Shown here one piece after another: positions 8,368 through 16,988 of a stretch of 37,466 nt of DNA. A program made the position numbers and the translations under genes. Position 1 is the stretch's first letter. Each line of letters begins with the position of its first letter. The notes beneath the pieces were generated by a model, which was not told the DNA's origin, ran no database searches, and saw only the letters and a list, made by a program, of their open reading frames with translations. The stretch is from Sulfitobacter sp. F26204 (GTDB taxonomy: Bacteria > Pseudomonadota > Alphaproteobacteria > Rhodobacterales > Rhodobacteraceae). The stretch spans positions 1-37,466 of the forward strand of contig NZ_JAPMLQ010000015.1 in NCBI RefSeq assembly GCF_026410305.1. The letters run 5' to 3'.

Positions 8368-9285
8368 ATGACTGTCATGAACCAACCGTCACTCGGCACT
8401 GACGGGCACCGGTTCGGTGTCCTGTTTGTCTTTACTGCTGGTGTGCTTTGGTCGACCGTCGGGCTTGGAATACGGCTGATCGAAGACGCGGTTGTGTGGC
8501 AGATATTACTTTACCGATCGGCCAGCCTGTCACTTCTGCTTTATGTGTTCATTCGCATGCGCTCTGGTGAAAGCCCCTTTGCCCAGATCCGCCGCACCGG
8601 GTTCCCAGCAGTGATCGCAGGGCTGTCACTGGTGGCTGCTTATTCCGGAGGGATATATGCAATCCAGGCGACATCTGTAGCAAACGCCATGCTTCTGTTT
8701 GCAACAGCACCCTTTATGGCGGCAGTTCTGGGATGGGTTGTTCTGCGTGAACCTGTACGCCCTGCCACCTGGGTGGCCATAGCCGTTGCCATTGCCGGTA
8801 TCGCGATCATGGTCGCAGATAAATCTGGAGGCGTAGCCTTGAAGGGCAGTCTGGCGGCCTTGGGGTCCGCCTTTGGATTTGCGGTCTTCACTGTGGCGCT
8901 GCGTTGGGGAAAATCAGGTGAAATGCTGCCGTCGGTGTTTCTGTCCGGATTGTTCGGCATCATCGTGACGTCCGGCATTTGTCTGTTTTTGGAATTGTCT
9001 CTGGTGTTGTCGGTCCGGGATGGTGGCATTGCAATGGGCATGGGGGTGTTTCAGGTCGGCGCAGGGTTGATCCTGTATACTCTGGGGTCTCGCAGCCTTC
9101 CTGCTGCGGAACTTGCGCTGTTGTCACTGGCCGAAGTGCTCCTTGGGCCGTTATGGGTCTGGTTGTTCATCGGTGAAACCGCCACGCTCAACACATTGAC
9201 TGGCGGCGCGGTTTTGCTTGCGGCGATCGCCGGAAACGCTCTGTCAGGCAAGCGACGTAGGCCGCCGCCGATCACGTCACCTTAG
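8368..9285 (+). CDS. EamA/DMT-family membrane transporter
   Basis: A 305-residue inner-membrane protein with about ten hydrophobic helices in two EamA repeats (e.g. FGVLFVFTAGVLWSTVGLGIR at the start and GVFQVGAGLILYTLGSRSLPAAE in the second half). EamA proteins usually export amino acids or other small metabolites; the substrate cannot be read from the sequence. The start at 8368 is chosen because GGAG lies five bases upstream; ATG 8350 is an alternative, and the open frame extends further back only through the dispersed repeat. It ends with a basic, proline-rich tail. Confidence 0.85.
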   Translation: MTVMNQPSLGTDGHRFGVLFVFTAGVLWSTVGLGIRLIEDAVVWQILLYRSASLSLLLYVFIRMRSGESPFAQIRRTGFPAVIAGLSLVAAYSGGIYAIQATSVANAMLLFATAPFMAAVLGWVVLREPVRPATWVAIAVAIAGIAIMVADKSGGVALKGSLAALGSAFGFAVFTVALRWGKSGEMLPSVFLSGLFGIIVTSGICLFLELSLVLSVRDGGIAMGMGVFQVGAGLILYTLGSRSLPAAELALLSLAEVLLGPLWVWLFIGETATLNTLTGGAVLLAAIAGNALSGKRRRPPPITSP

Positions 9286-9433
9286 GGGATTGGGGACAAC
9301 CTATTCCTGATGGGGCCACCGTGAGTGGGTGCGTTGCATGTGTGATCATATCCCCTTGCGCATGTTGATTGTTGCACTTGGGGTTCCGTTATTTGTGTTG
9401 CTATTGCGCGACTTTAGCCAAAGGGACGTCTAG

Positions 9434-9634
9434 CTACCCTTCGCGATCCAGTTTTTTTCGCGCAAGTTTTCGGGCGCGGCGGATTGCTTCGCCTTTTTCC
9501 CGCAGCCTTTTCTCGGAAGGTTTTTCGAAGTGTTCCTTCAGCTTCATTTCGCGGAATACACCTTCGCGTTGTAGTTTTTTCTTCAACACCCGAAGAGCTT
9601 GATCAACATTGTTGTCGCGAACACTTACTTGCAT
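9434..9634 (-). CDS. rpsU: 30S ribosomal protein S21
   Basis: A 66-residue, strongly basic protein reading [20 protein letters not shown], then [20 protein letters not shown], ending with an Arg/Lys-rich helix. S21 sits on the 30S subunit platform and helps mRNA binding. The start at 9634 is chosen because S21 proteins begin MQV; an in-frame ATG nine codons upstream is unlikely. It is a stand-alone gene between two EamA-type exporters, with no dnaG or rpoD neighbour as in enterics. Confidence 0.95.
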   Translation of the reverse strand: MQVSVRDNNVDQALRVLKKKLQREGVFREMKLKEHFEKPSEKRLREKGEAIRRARKLARKKLDREG

Positions 9635-9823
9635 GTGGTTTTCAAGCCTTTCCAGAAACAACTTATTGAGATTTGCACGAGCCCGTCAGTTGTCAAGGTA
9701 ATTTTTGTGTATGCAACTGCACGTCGGAAAAACGGTGTTCTTCCTAGTTCTGGCTTTCGACCGTTGAGCCGCGTTTTCAGCAGTATCTTCGCTCACCCAG
9801 TATCAGCCGAGGCTGCTTGTAGA

Positions 9824-10885
9824 TTAAGGTAACTTCTTGTCAAACTCATCCAGTTCCATGGCCTCAGCATCCAACGCGTCCGCCAATACCATAGAAGGCG
9901 CGCCTGGGGTAAAAACCGTCTGAGCCGTGGGCGGGTTGTCGTCTGCGGAGCGATTGACCCGAAGCTCACGATAGGCTGTGTACATGCCGCTCACTATGAT
10001 CAGTACCATGCCAATGAAGGTCGTATGGGGTGGGACTTCCCCCCACAGCAGGTATGCGAGGATGGCTGCCAAAGGCAGGTAACTATAGTCGAATGGTGCG
10101 ATCACACTCGCGCTGGCGATCTGATATGCACGCGAGACCAATGTATAGGCCACCGTTCCGATTGCCCCCAGTAAAGCCAGCATCGCGATGCCTTCGACAT
10201 TTGGCACCGGCCAACTCATGCGCAAATGGTTTAGTTCTGGCGAGACCACAATCATTTGCGTAACCACAAATCCCATCGGAACGATTACAAAACCCGAGAA
10301 AGAGATCGTGTATAGCCCGATGACGAGCGATGTGTCCTGCTCTCCGATCTTTCGCACAATGATTTGGCTGATTGCATAGGTAAGTGCGCAAAAAAGCGGA
10401 AGAGCCGAAATCCAGCCAAAGTTTCCGCCTGTGGGGTTCATCGCGATGACAACGCCCGCAAACCCTACCAGCAGTGCGGCAATGCGGTGCATTCCAACCT
10501 TCTCCTGCAGAAACAGCGCTGCCAAAGTCGCGGTCATCAGGGGTGCGGCGAAGAACAGCGTCGTGACCTCGGCAAGGCCCATAAAAGGAAAGGCGGTATA
10601 GAACATCGCGAAGCCTGAAGCAAAGAGCATGGCACGTGCTAGATACCAAGGCCAAAGAGGGGTCAAAATACGATGCGGCGCACCTAGCCACAGGACGAGC
10701 GGCAGCAAGGTTATCAAAGCGACGATGGAGCGGCTGAAGATCAGCATCCACACCGGGTAGTGTGTCAACATACCCTTCATTAGAACGTCCTGCCCGACAA
10801 ACAGCACCATGCCCGTAAGCACACAGGTGATCCCTTGGAGAGTGCGGGACAGCGACGGTGCGTGTGTATATGTTGAGGCGGTCAT
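9824..10885 (-). CDS. EamA/DMT-family membrane transporter
   Basis: A 353-residue protein with about ten membrane helices arranged as two EamA domains (FVGQDVLMKGML...; ALLGAIGTVAYTLVSRAYQIA...FDYSYLPLAAILAYLLWGE in the second). That last block matches the RhaT/S-adenosylmethionine-uptake-like subgroup of DMT transporters common in alphaproteobacteria, but the substrate is not certain. It has a soluble 45-residue C-terminal tail rich in acidic residues. The start at ATG 10885 is preferred over a GTG at 10924. It is unrelated in detail to the exporter at 8368-9285. Confidence 0.85.
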   Translation of the reverse strand: MTASTYTHAPSLSRTLQGITCVLTGMVLFVGQDVLMKGMLTHYPVWMLIFSRSIVALITLLPLVLWLGAPHRILTPLWPWYLARAMLFASGFAMFYTAFPFMGLAEVTTLFFAAPLMTATLAALFLQEKVGMHRIAALLVGFAGVVIAMNPTGGNFGWISALPLFCALTYAISQIIVRKIGEQDTSLVIGLYTISFSGFVIVPMGFVVTQMIVVSPELNHLRMSWPVPNVEGIAMLALLGAIGTVAYTLVSRAYQIASASVIAPFDYSYLPLAAILAYLLWGEVPPHTTFIGMVLIIVSGMYTAYRELRVNRSADDNPPTAQTVFTPGAPSMVLADALDAEAMELDEFDKKLP

Positions 10886-11019
10886 GACAGTAGACTGCTT
10901 ATTCCAGGATGAGCATCCCGCCACGCAGCGACCGGAATGTCGGTTTCAATCAATAATCCAGATCAAAAGTCAGTTTGTCCCACAACTCGGTCATAGCCCA
11001 TCGTGATTTCGCTGCACCT

Positions 11020-11211
11020 ACAACGAATGCCCGCTTTTCTCTCTGCGGCGCAGCTAACAATTTTGGCGCCTGAATTGCTGCACTTGCTAGCGTTTGCGCA
11101 GGAGCACTTCCGGTATGGCTCTCTAGGCACCTTAGCTGAGCCGGTCACGAGCGGCCGGTTCGGGAAACATCGCCGTTCGCTGTACCTCGCACGAATGGGT
11201 AAGACGCGGAC
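11020..11211. repeat. Dispersed intergenic repeat, copy B
   Basis: This copy has the same order of blocks as copy A (7988-8216): GAATGCCCGCTTTTCTCTC, then CTTCCGG, GGCTCTC, CACCTTAGC, GGTTCGGGAAAC, ending AAGACGCGGAC. The open frames that cover it on both strands are not genes; their similarity to the frames over copy A comes from the shared repeat. It fills the gap between the exporter at 9824-10885 and the merR gene. Confidence 0.65.
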
Positions 11212-11410
11212 TTTCCCGACATTGGTGTTTGAGTATGTTGCTGACGCAGCATTGCCTTGCATGCGCGGCAAATTTCTTGCTGCGATGCGGCTAAAGTCAC
11301 GGAAGCGGTCATTGCTGGACAGCTCTAACGGCCCCACCTAAACGGTAATTTCGCTGTATGACATAGGAAAGCGAATCGTGCGGACATTCCTCCCGTTCAT
11401 GAAAGTCGAT

Positions 11411-11836
11411 CTAAGGTCTGCTTTGCTCTGATCTCAATTCCCCAAAACCATCTTTCATCAGAGCGTCGAGCATAGGACACGCCGCTGTCCCATCATCGCA
11501 GTTAGCAGATAAGCTGAGAAGTGCTTTGCGAAGAAGTGTCAGGTTTTCGATCTTGGCGTTGATCTCATCTAAATGGCTTTCCGCCAAGGTTTTAACCTCA
11601 CCGCATGAACGACTACTTTGCTTCGTCAAGGACAGGAATGTTTGGATGACCGAGATAGGAAAACCCAAGTCACGGCATCGGCGCACAAATCTCAATTTTG
11701 CGATCTCGTCGGGTGAATAGAGCCTGCGCCCGCCTGCGGATCGACCCGGTTTTGGCACAACGCCGATCCGCTCATAGTACCGGATCGTTTCTATATTCAC
11801 GCCGCTTCGCTCTGATGCCTTACCAATCGTGAACAT
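11411..11836 (-). CDS. merR: MerR-family regulator, mercury-type
   Basis: A 141-residue protein. Residues 1-70 are a MerR winged helix (FTIGKASERSGVNIETIRYY, then GRRLYSPDEIAKLRFVRRCRDLGF), followed by a dimerisation helix and a Cys-containing C-terminal loop (NCDDGTAACP). With the upstream Cys in SCGEV this gives three cysteines placed as in Hg(II)-sensing MerR proteins, although the last two are seven residues apart, closer than in Tn501 MerR. The start at 11836 has AGGAG seven bases upstream; an in-frame upstream start would run across the operator. It is divergent from the MerT-like gene and should activate it when metal is bound, by untwisting the promoter. Confidence 0.85.
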   Translation of the reverse strand: MFTIGKASERSGVNIETIRYYERIGVVPKPGRSAGGRRLYSPDEIAKLRFVRRCRDLGFPISVIQTFLSLTKQSSRSCGEVKTLAESHLDEINAKIENLTLLRKALLSLSANCDDGTAACPMLDALMKDGFGELRSEQSRP

Positions 11837-11841
11837 TTTTC

Positions 11842-11872
11842 TTTCTCCTGTAGCCGCTACAGGAAGTAGAAG
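11842..11872 (+). promoter_or_regulatory. MerR-type operator/promoter between divergent mer genes
   Basis: A perfect dyad CCTGTAGC-C-GCTACAGG occupies 11847-11863 in the 42-bp gap. Flanking it, TTTCTC (11842-11847) and TAGAAG (11867-11872) could serve as -35 and -10 separated by 19 bp, the over-long spacer typical of MerR-activated promoters. The hexamers themselves are weak. A start site about seven bases after the -10 would fall on or next to the ATG at 11879, suggesting a leaderless or near-leaderless message. Confidence 0.65.
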
Positions 11873-11878
11873 AGCAGA

Positions 11879-12265
11879 ATGAATGTGAATGCAAGTGAAC
11901 AAACAGCGATAGAACCCAGCTTGGTCGGGCGAATGTTGATGCCCTTCGCGGCGGTTTTGGCAGTGTTGTCAGCGTCATGTTGCGTGTTGCCGATTGGTCT
12001 ATCGATCATGGGCCTTGGCGGCACATGGTTGACGATGCTTGGCCCCTTTATCGTTTATCGCGCGTTCATCTTGTTCGGTGTTGCAGTTGCGCTGATCTGG
12101 TCGTGGTATCGGGTGGTTCGGCCAAAACCATGCGTGTCGCGTAGGCGGTCCGCTATCGTCTGGGCATCTCTAGCAAGTATTGCATTCTTGGTCGCGCTGT
12201 CGTCGCCTTATTGGGAGGCCTCAGCGCAACGGTTCATGTGGGATTTGTGGAGATCGACCCGATGA
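11879..12265 (+). CDS. merT: MerT-like mercuric ion membrane transporter
   Basis: A 128-residue membrane protein with three hydrophobic segments. The first carries the vicinal cysteines of MerT (ASCCVLPIGLSIMGLGGTW), then LGPFIVYRAFILFGVAVALIW and a cytoplasmic loop with a single Cys (RPKPC) where MerT normally has a pair. MerT moves Hg(II) through the inner membrane. The start at 11879 lies just after the operator; ATG 11933 is an alternative. Its stop overlaps the next start (ATGA). The family call is good, although it is diverged from the Tn21/Tn501 type. Confidence 0.8.
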   Translation: MNVNASEQTAIEPSLVGRMLMPFAAVLAVLSASCCVLPIGLSIMGLGGTWLTMLGPFIVYRAFILFGVAVALIWSWYRVVRPKPCVSRRRSAIVWASLASIAFLVALSSPYWEASAQRFMWDLWRSTR

Positions 12266-12471
12266 AGAACAAATTACTGGCACTTGGTATCGGCGGCACG
12301 ATCTTGGCGATCCTGTGCTGCTTCACACCGCTCTTGCCGGTCGTACTGACGGCAATTGGCCTGACCGGATTACTCGGCGTTCTATACAATGATGCCGTTC
12401 TATTGCCGGTTTTGGCAGGCTTTCTCATATTGACGGGGTACGCTCTATGGCGACAGAAGAAACAAAAGTAG
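12262..12471 (+). CDS. merF: MerF-like mercuric ion transporter
   Basis: A 69-residue protein with two membrane helices. It has the MerF signature LCCFTPLLPVVLTAIGLTG in helix 1 and a second helix LLPVLAGFLILTGYALW. Classical MerF has a second vicinal Cys pair near the C-terminus; here the tail (RQKKQK) has none. The start at 12262 overlaps the MerT-like stop, so it is translationally coupled. It also overlaps the following gene by 25 bases. Confidence 0.85.
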   Translation: MKNKLLALGIGGTILAILCCFTPLLPVVLTAIGLTGLLGVLYNDAVLLPVLAGFLILTGYALWRQKKQK

Positions 12472-12668
12472 TCTTGGAATCCACTTTGATCTGTCCGTCT
12501 TGTGGGCATGTCGAGACCGAAACCATGCCGACAGATGCTTGTCAGTGGTTCTACGAATGTAAGTCTTGTCAGGCGGTGTTGAAGCCATTGGAAGGCCACT
12601 GTTGCGTTTATTGTTCATACGCGACCGTGCCATGTCCACCGATCCAAGAAGGCAAGTCTTGCTGTTGA
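12447..12668 (+). CDS. Cys-rich mercury-operon-associated small protein
   Basis: A 73-residue soluble protein with 11 cysteines: CPSC, a Cys-rich middle ending CKSC, then GHCCVYCSYATVPCPP, and a terminal CC. The block is of the GDCCxxCSYGxxxCPPIQ type often found as a small unnamed gene in mer operons. It could bind or pass on Hg(II), or bind zinc through the paired CxxC. It starts inside the merF gene (25-base overlap), so the three genes form one transcript. No merA or merP is visible after it. Confidence 0.75.
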   Translation: MATEETKVVLESTLICPSCGHVETETMPTDACQWFYECKSCQAVLKPLEGHCCVYCSYATVPCPPIQEGKSCC

Positions 12669-12819
12669 CAATTGACCTGGATCCAGAGGCGGCAGGCAGA
12701 CCAACGTCCCTAGCTTCATCAGACTGAAGTCCGATTTACCGCACGACTTTGGCGGGTTTCGAAAGGTCATCCATTCACTAATGGTTTTCCCGAGTTCATT
12801 CACAACAAGGGAGACTTTC

Positions 12820-13128
12820 ATGCAGTACGAACATCTACTTTTTGCGATTGTGTTATGCGCGATATCCACTTCGGTAAGCGCAAATTCACAAGGCATCGAC
12901 ATCGCGAAACCGGCTGCGGTTATCTGCGTTGGGATAACGGCTCCAACAAATAACGGGCAGTTTGATTTGGCATGCCAAATCCACGAACAGGAAACACATG
13001 ATGCAAATGGCGGCCTTGGGAATCGGCAACCTTTGCCCTCCGCCACATCGGAAAACACTTCGGGTTCCGAAATCCCGGGATGTGACGAACCGGGAGATGT
13101 GATCGAACAGGGGTTCTGCCTTGATTAG
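12820..13128 (+). CDS. Small secreted protein of unknown function
   Basis: A 102-residue protein with a signal peptide (about 1-22, hydrophobic LLFAIVLCAIST, likely cleavage after SVSA). The mature part has cysteines in AVICVG, DLACQI, IPGCDE and GFCLD, possibly two disulfides, and is otherwise low in recognisable motifs. The start at 12820 is chosen over an upstream ATG (12781) because of the AAGGGAG ribosome site and the signal peptide. It sits between the mer operon and a two-component system, in the same direction. No family is recognised. Confidence 0.55.
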   Translation: MQYEHLLFAIVLCAISTSVSANSQGIDIAKPAAVICVGITAPTNNGQFDLACQIHEQETHDANGGLGNRQPLPSATSENTSGSEIPGCDEPGDVIEQGFCLD

Positions 13129-13271
13129 CACATGCGCATAAAGCGAAACACGCCGACGCGCCAAAATCTCCACTCGAACCTGATCCCCATAGGATTTCTT
13201 TTTGTTTGCTCATGATACGAACTCAGACGAAAGTCCCTTCCGGTTCTGGTCGCGACGGTTAGAGTATCCGG

Positions 13272-14666
13272 ATGAGCCAAAATTCAGTGTCACAATTTTG
13301 GAAGCGCTTATCGTTGCCCAGTCAATTCATCTTGGCTGGAGGAACTGTCATGCTTGTTGCATTGGTAGCCGTGGGATCATGGGTCTCACATAGAATTGAG
13401 CAGGCAGCAGTACAGAATTTCGGAATCACTGCTGCAAACTATGTTGAGAGTTTTATCTCGCCTATCACACAAGATCTGGCTGATGGCACCGAACTCTCGG
13501 ACCCTGCGCAACAAGCGATGGAAGAGATATTCTCCAGCTCGGCTCTGAGTGGTCGAATAGTATCCTACAAAATATGGAAAAAGGGCGGCTTGATCGTCCA
13601 TGCCTCAGATCCGTTGCTCGCCGGTCAGAAATTTGATCCTTCCGATGATCTTCGTGCAGCCTGGCAGGGGAAGGTTTCAGCGTCATTTGAAGATCTAAAT
13701 GATCCTGAAGACGCGTCTGAAGCTTCGCTTGGGGTGCCCTTGCTGGAAGTTTACAGTCCAATTCACGAGGTCTTTAGTGGTGAGATCATTGCCGTTGCCG
13801 AATTCTACGAACGCGCTGACGCCTTACAGATCGAATTGTCGGATGCACAACGCACGACTTGGATGGTGGTTGGTTCTGCGTTTGCGCTTAGCGGGTTGCT
13901 CCTTATTGGTATCGTCAAGGCGGGCGGACGCACGATTGAAGTTCAGCGTGCAGAACTAAAGGCCCAGTTGGCGGCCTCTGAGAGACTTGCAATCCAAAAT
14001 GACACTCTACGAAAGCGTGCGATCACGGCAAACCAGCGCGCAACAGCGCAGACCGAACAAACGATACGGCGCGTCGGATCTGACCTTCATGATGGGCCCG
14101 CGCAGCACCTTTCGTTTGCCGCTTTGAGGCTCGACTCTGCCTTCGAAAAAGAGGGGGCACCCGACGCTCGCAAAGAAATCCGCACCTCTCTGAACAAAGC
14201 CTTGGAAGAAATCCGCGCCATCTCGCGAGGACTGGCTTTGCCCGAACTTGAAGAGCTTGATGTTGCAGGGCTTGTCCGGCGCGCGGTTACCGAGCGGGAA
14301 GCGCAATCGGGGTATAGCGTAGACCTGAAATTCGAAGGATCAGAGCCAAAAACACTGAGCTACGCTGAAAAACTGTGCATATATCGTTTCCTGCAAGAGG
14401 GGCTGTCCAACGCTTTCAGACATGGGAAAGTCGAAACCGCTGTCGTCACGGTAACCGGTATGCCCGAGTGTGTACGGATCAATATTGAGGACGCCGGTGA
14501 AGGATTTAATGTCCGTGATCCGATCCAACTCGACGCACATGGCGGGCAGGGTCTGATCGGCCTGAAAGATAGGGTGGAGAGCATTGGTGGCTCATTGACG
14601 ATTGAAAGCAACATTGGGAAGGGAACCGTCCTAACCCTTGAGATAGATACTGAGGAAACAGCATGA
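13272..14666 (+). CDS. Sensor histidine kinase, NarX/DegS (HisKA_3) type
   Basis: A 464-residue protein. It has a membrane helix at about 18-38, a periplasmic sensor of about 155 residues, a second helix at about 196-216, a coiled-coil linker, and a HisKA_3 domain with phospho-acceptor His273 in DLHDGPAQHLSF. The HATPase domain has the N-box (FLQEGLSNAFRHG), G1 (IEDAGEGF) and G2 (GGQGLIGLKDR). It senses an unknown signal outside the inner membrane and phosphorylates the LuxR-type regulator whose ATG overlaps its stop (ATGA at 14663-14666). Confidence 0.92.
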   Translation: MSQNSVSQFWKRLSLPSQFILAGGTVMLVALVAVGSWVSHRIEQAAVQNFGITAANYVESFISPITQDLADGTELSDPAQQAMEEIFSSSALSGRIVSYKIWKKGGLIVHASDPLLAGQKFDPSDDLRAAWQGKVSASFEDLNDPEDASEASLGVPLLEVYSPIHEVFSGEIIAVAEFYERADALQIELSDAQRTTWMVVGSAFALSGLLLIGIVKAGGRTIEVQRAELKAQLAASERLAIQNDTLRKRAITANQRATAQTEQTIRRVGSDLHDGPAQHLSFAALRLDSAFEKEGAPDARKEIRTSLNKALEEIRAISRGLALPELEELDVAGLVRRAVTEREAQSGYSVDLKFEGSEPKTLSYAEKLCIYRFLQEGLSNAFRHGKVETAVVTVTGMPECVRINIEDAGEGFNVRDPIQLDAHGGQGLIGLKDRVESIGGSLTIESNIGKGTVLTLEIDTEETA

Positions 14667-15298
14667 CCATTACGATGATTGTAGCGGATGACCACCCGAT
14701 TTTTAGAGATGGGTTGGTACAAAGCGTCTCTGAAACTGGAGAATTTGATGTTGTAGGCACCGGAGCAACGGCACAAGAAGCCATAGAAATTGCGCGAAGG
14801 CACACGCCAGATGTGGCCCTTTTGGATTTGTCGATGCCGGGAAATGGGATCAACGCGGCGAAGGTGATCGTCGCTGAAAAACTCGCAGGACACGTGGCAA
14901 TGCTGACAGTGTCAGAAGACGACACGGATGTGACCAATGCCCTCCAGGTAGGTGCAATAGGCTACGTTCTCAAAGGCGTCTCAGCAGATGAATTACGGCG
15001 GGTTCTGAAAGGGATTGCCAAAGGCGAAGCACATGTCTCCCCTGGGCTTGCAGCACAGGTCCTGAAAATTATGCAGGCCCCAAAGGCGAATACTCACAAC
15101 CCGATAGACGAACTCACTAAGAGGGAAGAAGAAATTCTGCGTTTGGTCGCAACGGGTCAAAGCAATCGGGAGGTTGCCGATGCACTCAACCTTCAAGAGA
15201 AGACGGTGAAGCACTATATGACTGTCATTCTGAGCAAACTTCACGCCCGCAACAGGGTAGAGGCTGCATTGATCGCCCACGACGCCTGGAACAAGTGA
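14663..15298 (+). CDS. Response regulator, NarL/FixJ family
   Basis: A 211-residue protein with a receiver domain (1-115; acidic pair D9-D10, phospho-acceptor Asp55 in ALLDLSMPG, Lys104 in YVLKG). It is followed by a LuxR-type helix-turn-helix (about 148-205; LTKREEEILRLVATGQSNREVADAL, then EKTVKHYM). It is the output partner of the coupled kinase upstream. The target genes are unknown; the nearest candidates are the secreted acidic proteins at 15318-16100 and 16989-17462, which lie downstream in the opposite direction. Confidence 0.92.
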   Translation: MTITMIVADDHPIFRDGLVQSVSETGEFDVVGTGATAQEAIEIARRHTPDVALLDLSMPGNGINAAKVIVAEKLAGHVAMLTVSEDDTDVTNALQVGAIGYVLKGVSADELRRVLKGIAKGEAHVSPGLAAQVLKIMQAPKANTHNPIDELTKREEEILRLVATGQSNREVADALNLQEKTVKHYMTVILSKLHARNRVEAALIAHDAWNK

Positions 15299-15317
15299 CG
15301 GGTTCGGTCACTATCGC

Positions 15318-16100
15318 CTATTTGTTGCGAAAGCGATTCAGCCGATTTCGATCCTTTTGCGTCGCGCTGCGTGAGGCGACGGTTCTGCCATACTGATCCG
15401 TCAAAATGTATCGGCCTGAAGATATCTCCTCACGCCAACCATTTGCATATAATATCTCGACGTTGTTTCCGCGATAGGTGGCTTTGACCGCACGTGATTT
15501 CACACCAGATGGCGCAGTCTCAACTTTTGTACCTTGTCCGCCAATCAGGGCGCGCGCCCGCGCCAGATCGCTACTTTGCGCACGCCTTCTTTCCAGAACA
15601 CGTCCATTGCGATCTAAACGAACATATTGGCCGTTTCGGATTTCCTCACGGGTCCCATCGCTGAAAAAAATGCGCGCGCCATTCCCAAGCTTTTGAGCTT
15701 TGACCGCTCGCGGCGCTTTGCGTTCACCTTCGCCGTCGTCTTCATCATCCCCGTCCTCGCCATCGTCCCCATCATCTCCGTCTTCACCGTCGTCTCCATC
15801 ATCCCCGTCTTCGCCATCGTCTCCGCCCTCGCCATCGTCCCTATCATCACCGCCCTCGCCACTGTCCCCATCGTCTCCGCCTTCGCCGCCGTCCCCGTCG
15901 TCACCGCCCTCGCCACCGTCCCCATCGTCGCCACCTTCGCCATCATCCCCACCGTCACCATCACTTCCAGAGCCGCTCTCGGCATGAGCGAGAGACGCGA
16001 CAAGCGTGAGCTTCCCCGCAAGGTCTGTTTCCAAACGATACGGAAAGATCGCGAAGACCGAAGTCATCAATAACAGTTTTGTCGTCGCTAGCGGCTTCAT
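15318..16100 (-). CDS. Secreted Asp/Gly-rich repeat protein with two C-terminal modules
   Basis: A 260-residue protein. There is an N-terminal hydrophobic export signal (about 8-40, ending SLAHAES). Residues about 42-125 are almost only Gly, Asp and Glu (repeats such as GGDDGDGGE and DGDDGED). Then come two copies of a module of about 50 residues containing DGTREEIRNGQYVRLDRNGR and NGWREEISSGRYILTDQYGR. The acidic tract could bind calcium or other cations, and the modules resemble small beta-structures of unknown function. The stop faces the two-component system stop (20-base gap). The repeat count is likely variable. Confidence 0.7.
   Translation of the reverse strand: MKPLATTKLLLMTSVFAIFPYRLETDLAGKLTLVASLAHAESGSGSDGDGGDDGEGGDDGDGGEGGDDGDGGEGGDDGDSGEGGDDRDDGEGGDDGEDGDDGDDGEDGDDGDDGEDGDDEDDGEGERKAPRAVKAQKLGNGARIFFSDGTREEIRNGQYVRLDRNGRVLERRRAQSSDLARARALIGGQGTKVETAPSGVKSRAVKATYRGNNVEILYANGWREEISSGRYILTDQYGRTVASRSATQKDRNRLNRFRNK
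15735..15975 (-). repeat. Low-complexity repeat tract encoding Gly/Asp/Glu
   Basis: Imperfect short tandem units (ccatcgtcccc, tcgccatc types on the plus strand) stay in frame with the minus-strand gene and encode GGDDGDGGE-like repeats. It looks array-like, but the units are too short and too variable for CRISPR and have no spacers. Confidence 0.8.
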
Positions 16101-16233
16101 GGCCTTACATCACTCAATTCCGGTGGAGATAACTATAGGGAGTCCAGCCTATTTTCCAACGGACTTTGGTCCCGGCATAGGCAGGTCCGGATTCTGTCTC
16201 CAGCACGGTTGGCAAAAGTCCATCAGAATTGAC

Positions 16234-16845
16234 CTATTTGCGGAAGGTTGCGTTGAACGCGACCGTGACCCGGTCCTCATCCATCTCGTTCGGGTAGACC
16301 CAGTGCAACAGGTAAGATGGGAACAGGATTATTTCACCTGCAGCTGGCCTGATCCGGCGTTTTAGCCGAAAGGCGCTGGTTTGCAGTAATTCCCAATGTG
16401 GCAGATCCACCCGTGGGGCGACAAATTCGATCATGCCAGAGTCGCCGTCATCCGTGTCTGGCTGGGAAACGTAGTAGACCCCCGACCAATGCGCGCCCGG
16501 GTGAGTGTGAGGGGCGTTGTAGCCGTTCAGGGGATTGACGTTCATCCAGCCGAACAGTTTCAGCTTGAGTGTTTCGGGGTCAACTTTCTTGGTCATTTTT
16601 CGAGTTGCACTGAGCACAGACATTTCGGCAGCTACGCGCAGTTCAACAATGCAATCAGAGTCCCGCGAGAACAGGTTGCCGGTCGAATGCCACCCAAGCC
16701 GGTTTGATTTTGTGACACCCTCATCCTCGTGGCGCATGATAGCGCCTTCCTTCAGAAGTGCAGCGCTGAGCGATCCATGATTGGCCACGTTGTATCGAAA
16801 GAGTGGTGAAGAGAAGAGTTTTTCAAACTTTGTTTCTGAGATCAT
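16234..16845 (-). CDS. Putative 2-oxoglutarate/Fe(II) oxygenase (TIGR02466-like)
   Basis: A 203-residue protein with the double-stranded beta-helix signature of this family: LFGWMNVNPLNGYNAPHTHP (H and D/N iron ligand region, about 96-120), a GVYYVS strand, then GEIILFPSYLLHWVYPN (second His) and RVTVAFN (Arg that would bind 2-oxoglutarate). The family is common near phage and marine bacterial hydroxylases; the substrate is unknown. It lies between the two acidic secreted-protein genes and reads in the same direction as both, with about 130 bp gaps. Involvement in modifying them is only a guess; it has no signal peptide. Confidence 0.75.
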   Translation of the reverse strand: MISETKFEKLFSSPLFRYNVANHGSLSAALLKEGAIMRHEDEGVTKSNRLGWHSTGNLFSRDSDCIVELRVAAEMSVLSATRKMTKKVDPETLKLKLFGWMNVNPLNGYNAPHTHPGAHWSGVYYVSQPDTDDGDSGMIEFVAPRVDLPHWELLQTSAFRLKRRIRPAAGEIILFPSYLLHWVYPNEMDEDRVTVAFNATFRK

Positions 16846-16988
16846 ATTGCTTCCTGAAGAGTGAATTCCAGCATCGTTTTTTCGGAGGCGAACGCCGACG
16901 AATTGTCGAATGCAAACGTGATCTGGCTGGAATCTACTCGAAACCAGCCATAGTCTTTCACGTTACAAAGTCGCTATTAGGGCGGTCC

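Noticed and set aside
10963..11337. 124-codon minus-strand frame and 112-codon plus-strand frame
   Set aside because: Both lie on copy B of the dispersed repeat. Similarity to frames over copy A reflects the shared repeat, not a conserved gene.
15700..15987. Array-like tandem repeat resembling CRISPR
   Set aside because: Units are short, imperfect and without spacers, and they encode in-frame Gly/Asp/Glu repeats of the minus-strand secreted protein. The same holds for 16989-17165.
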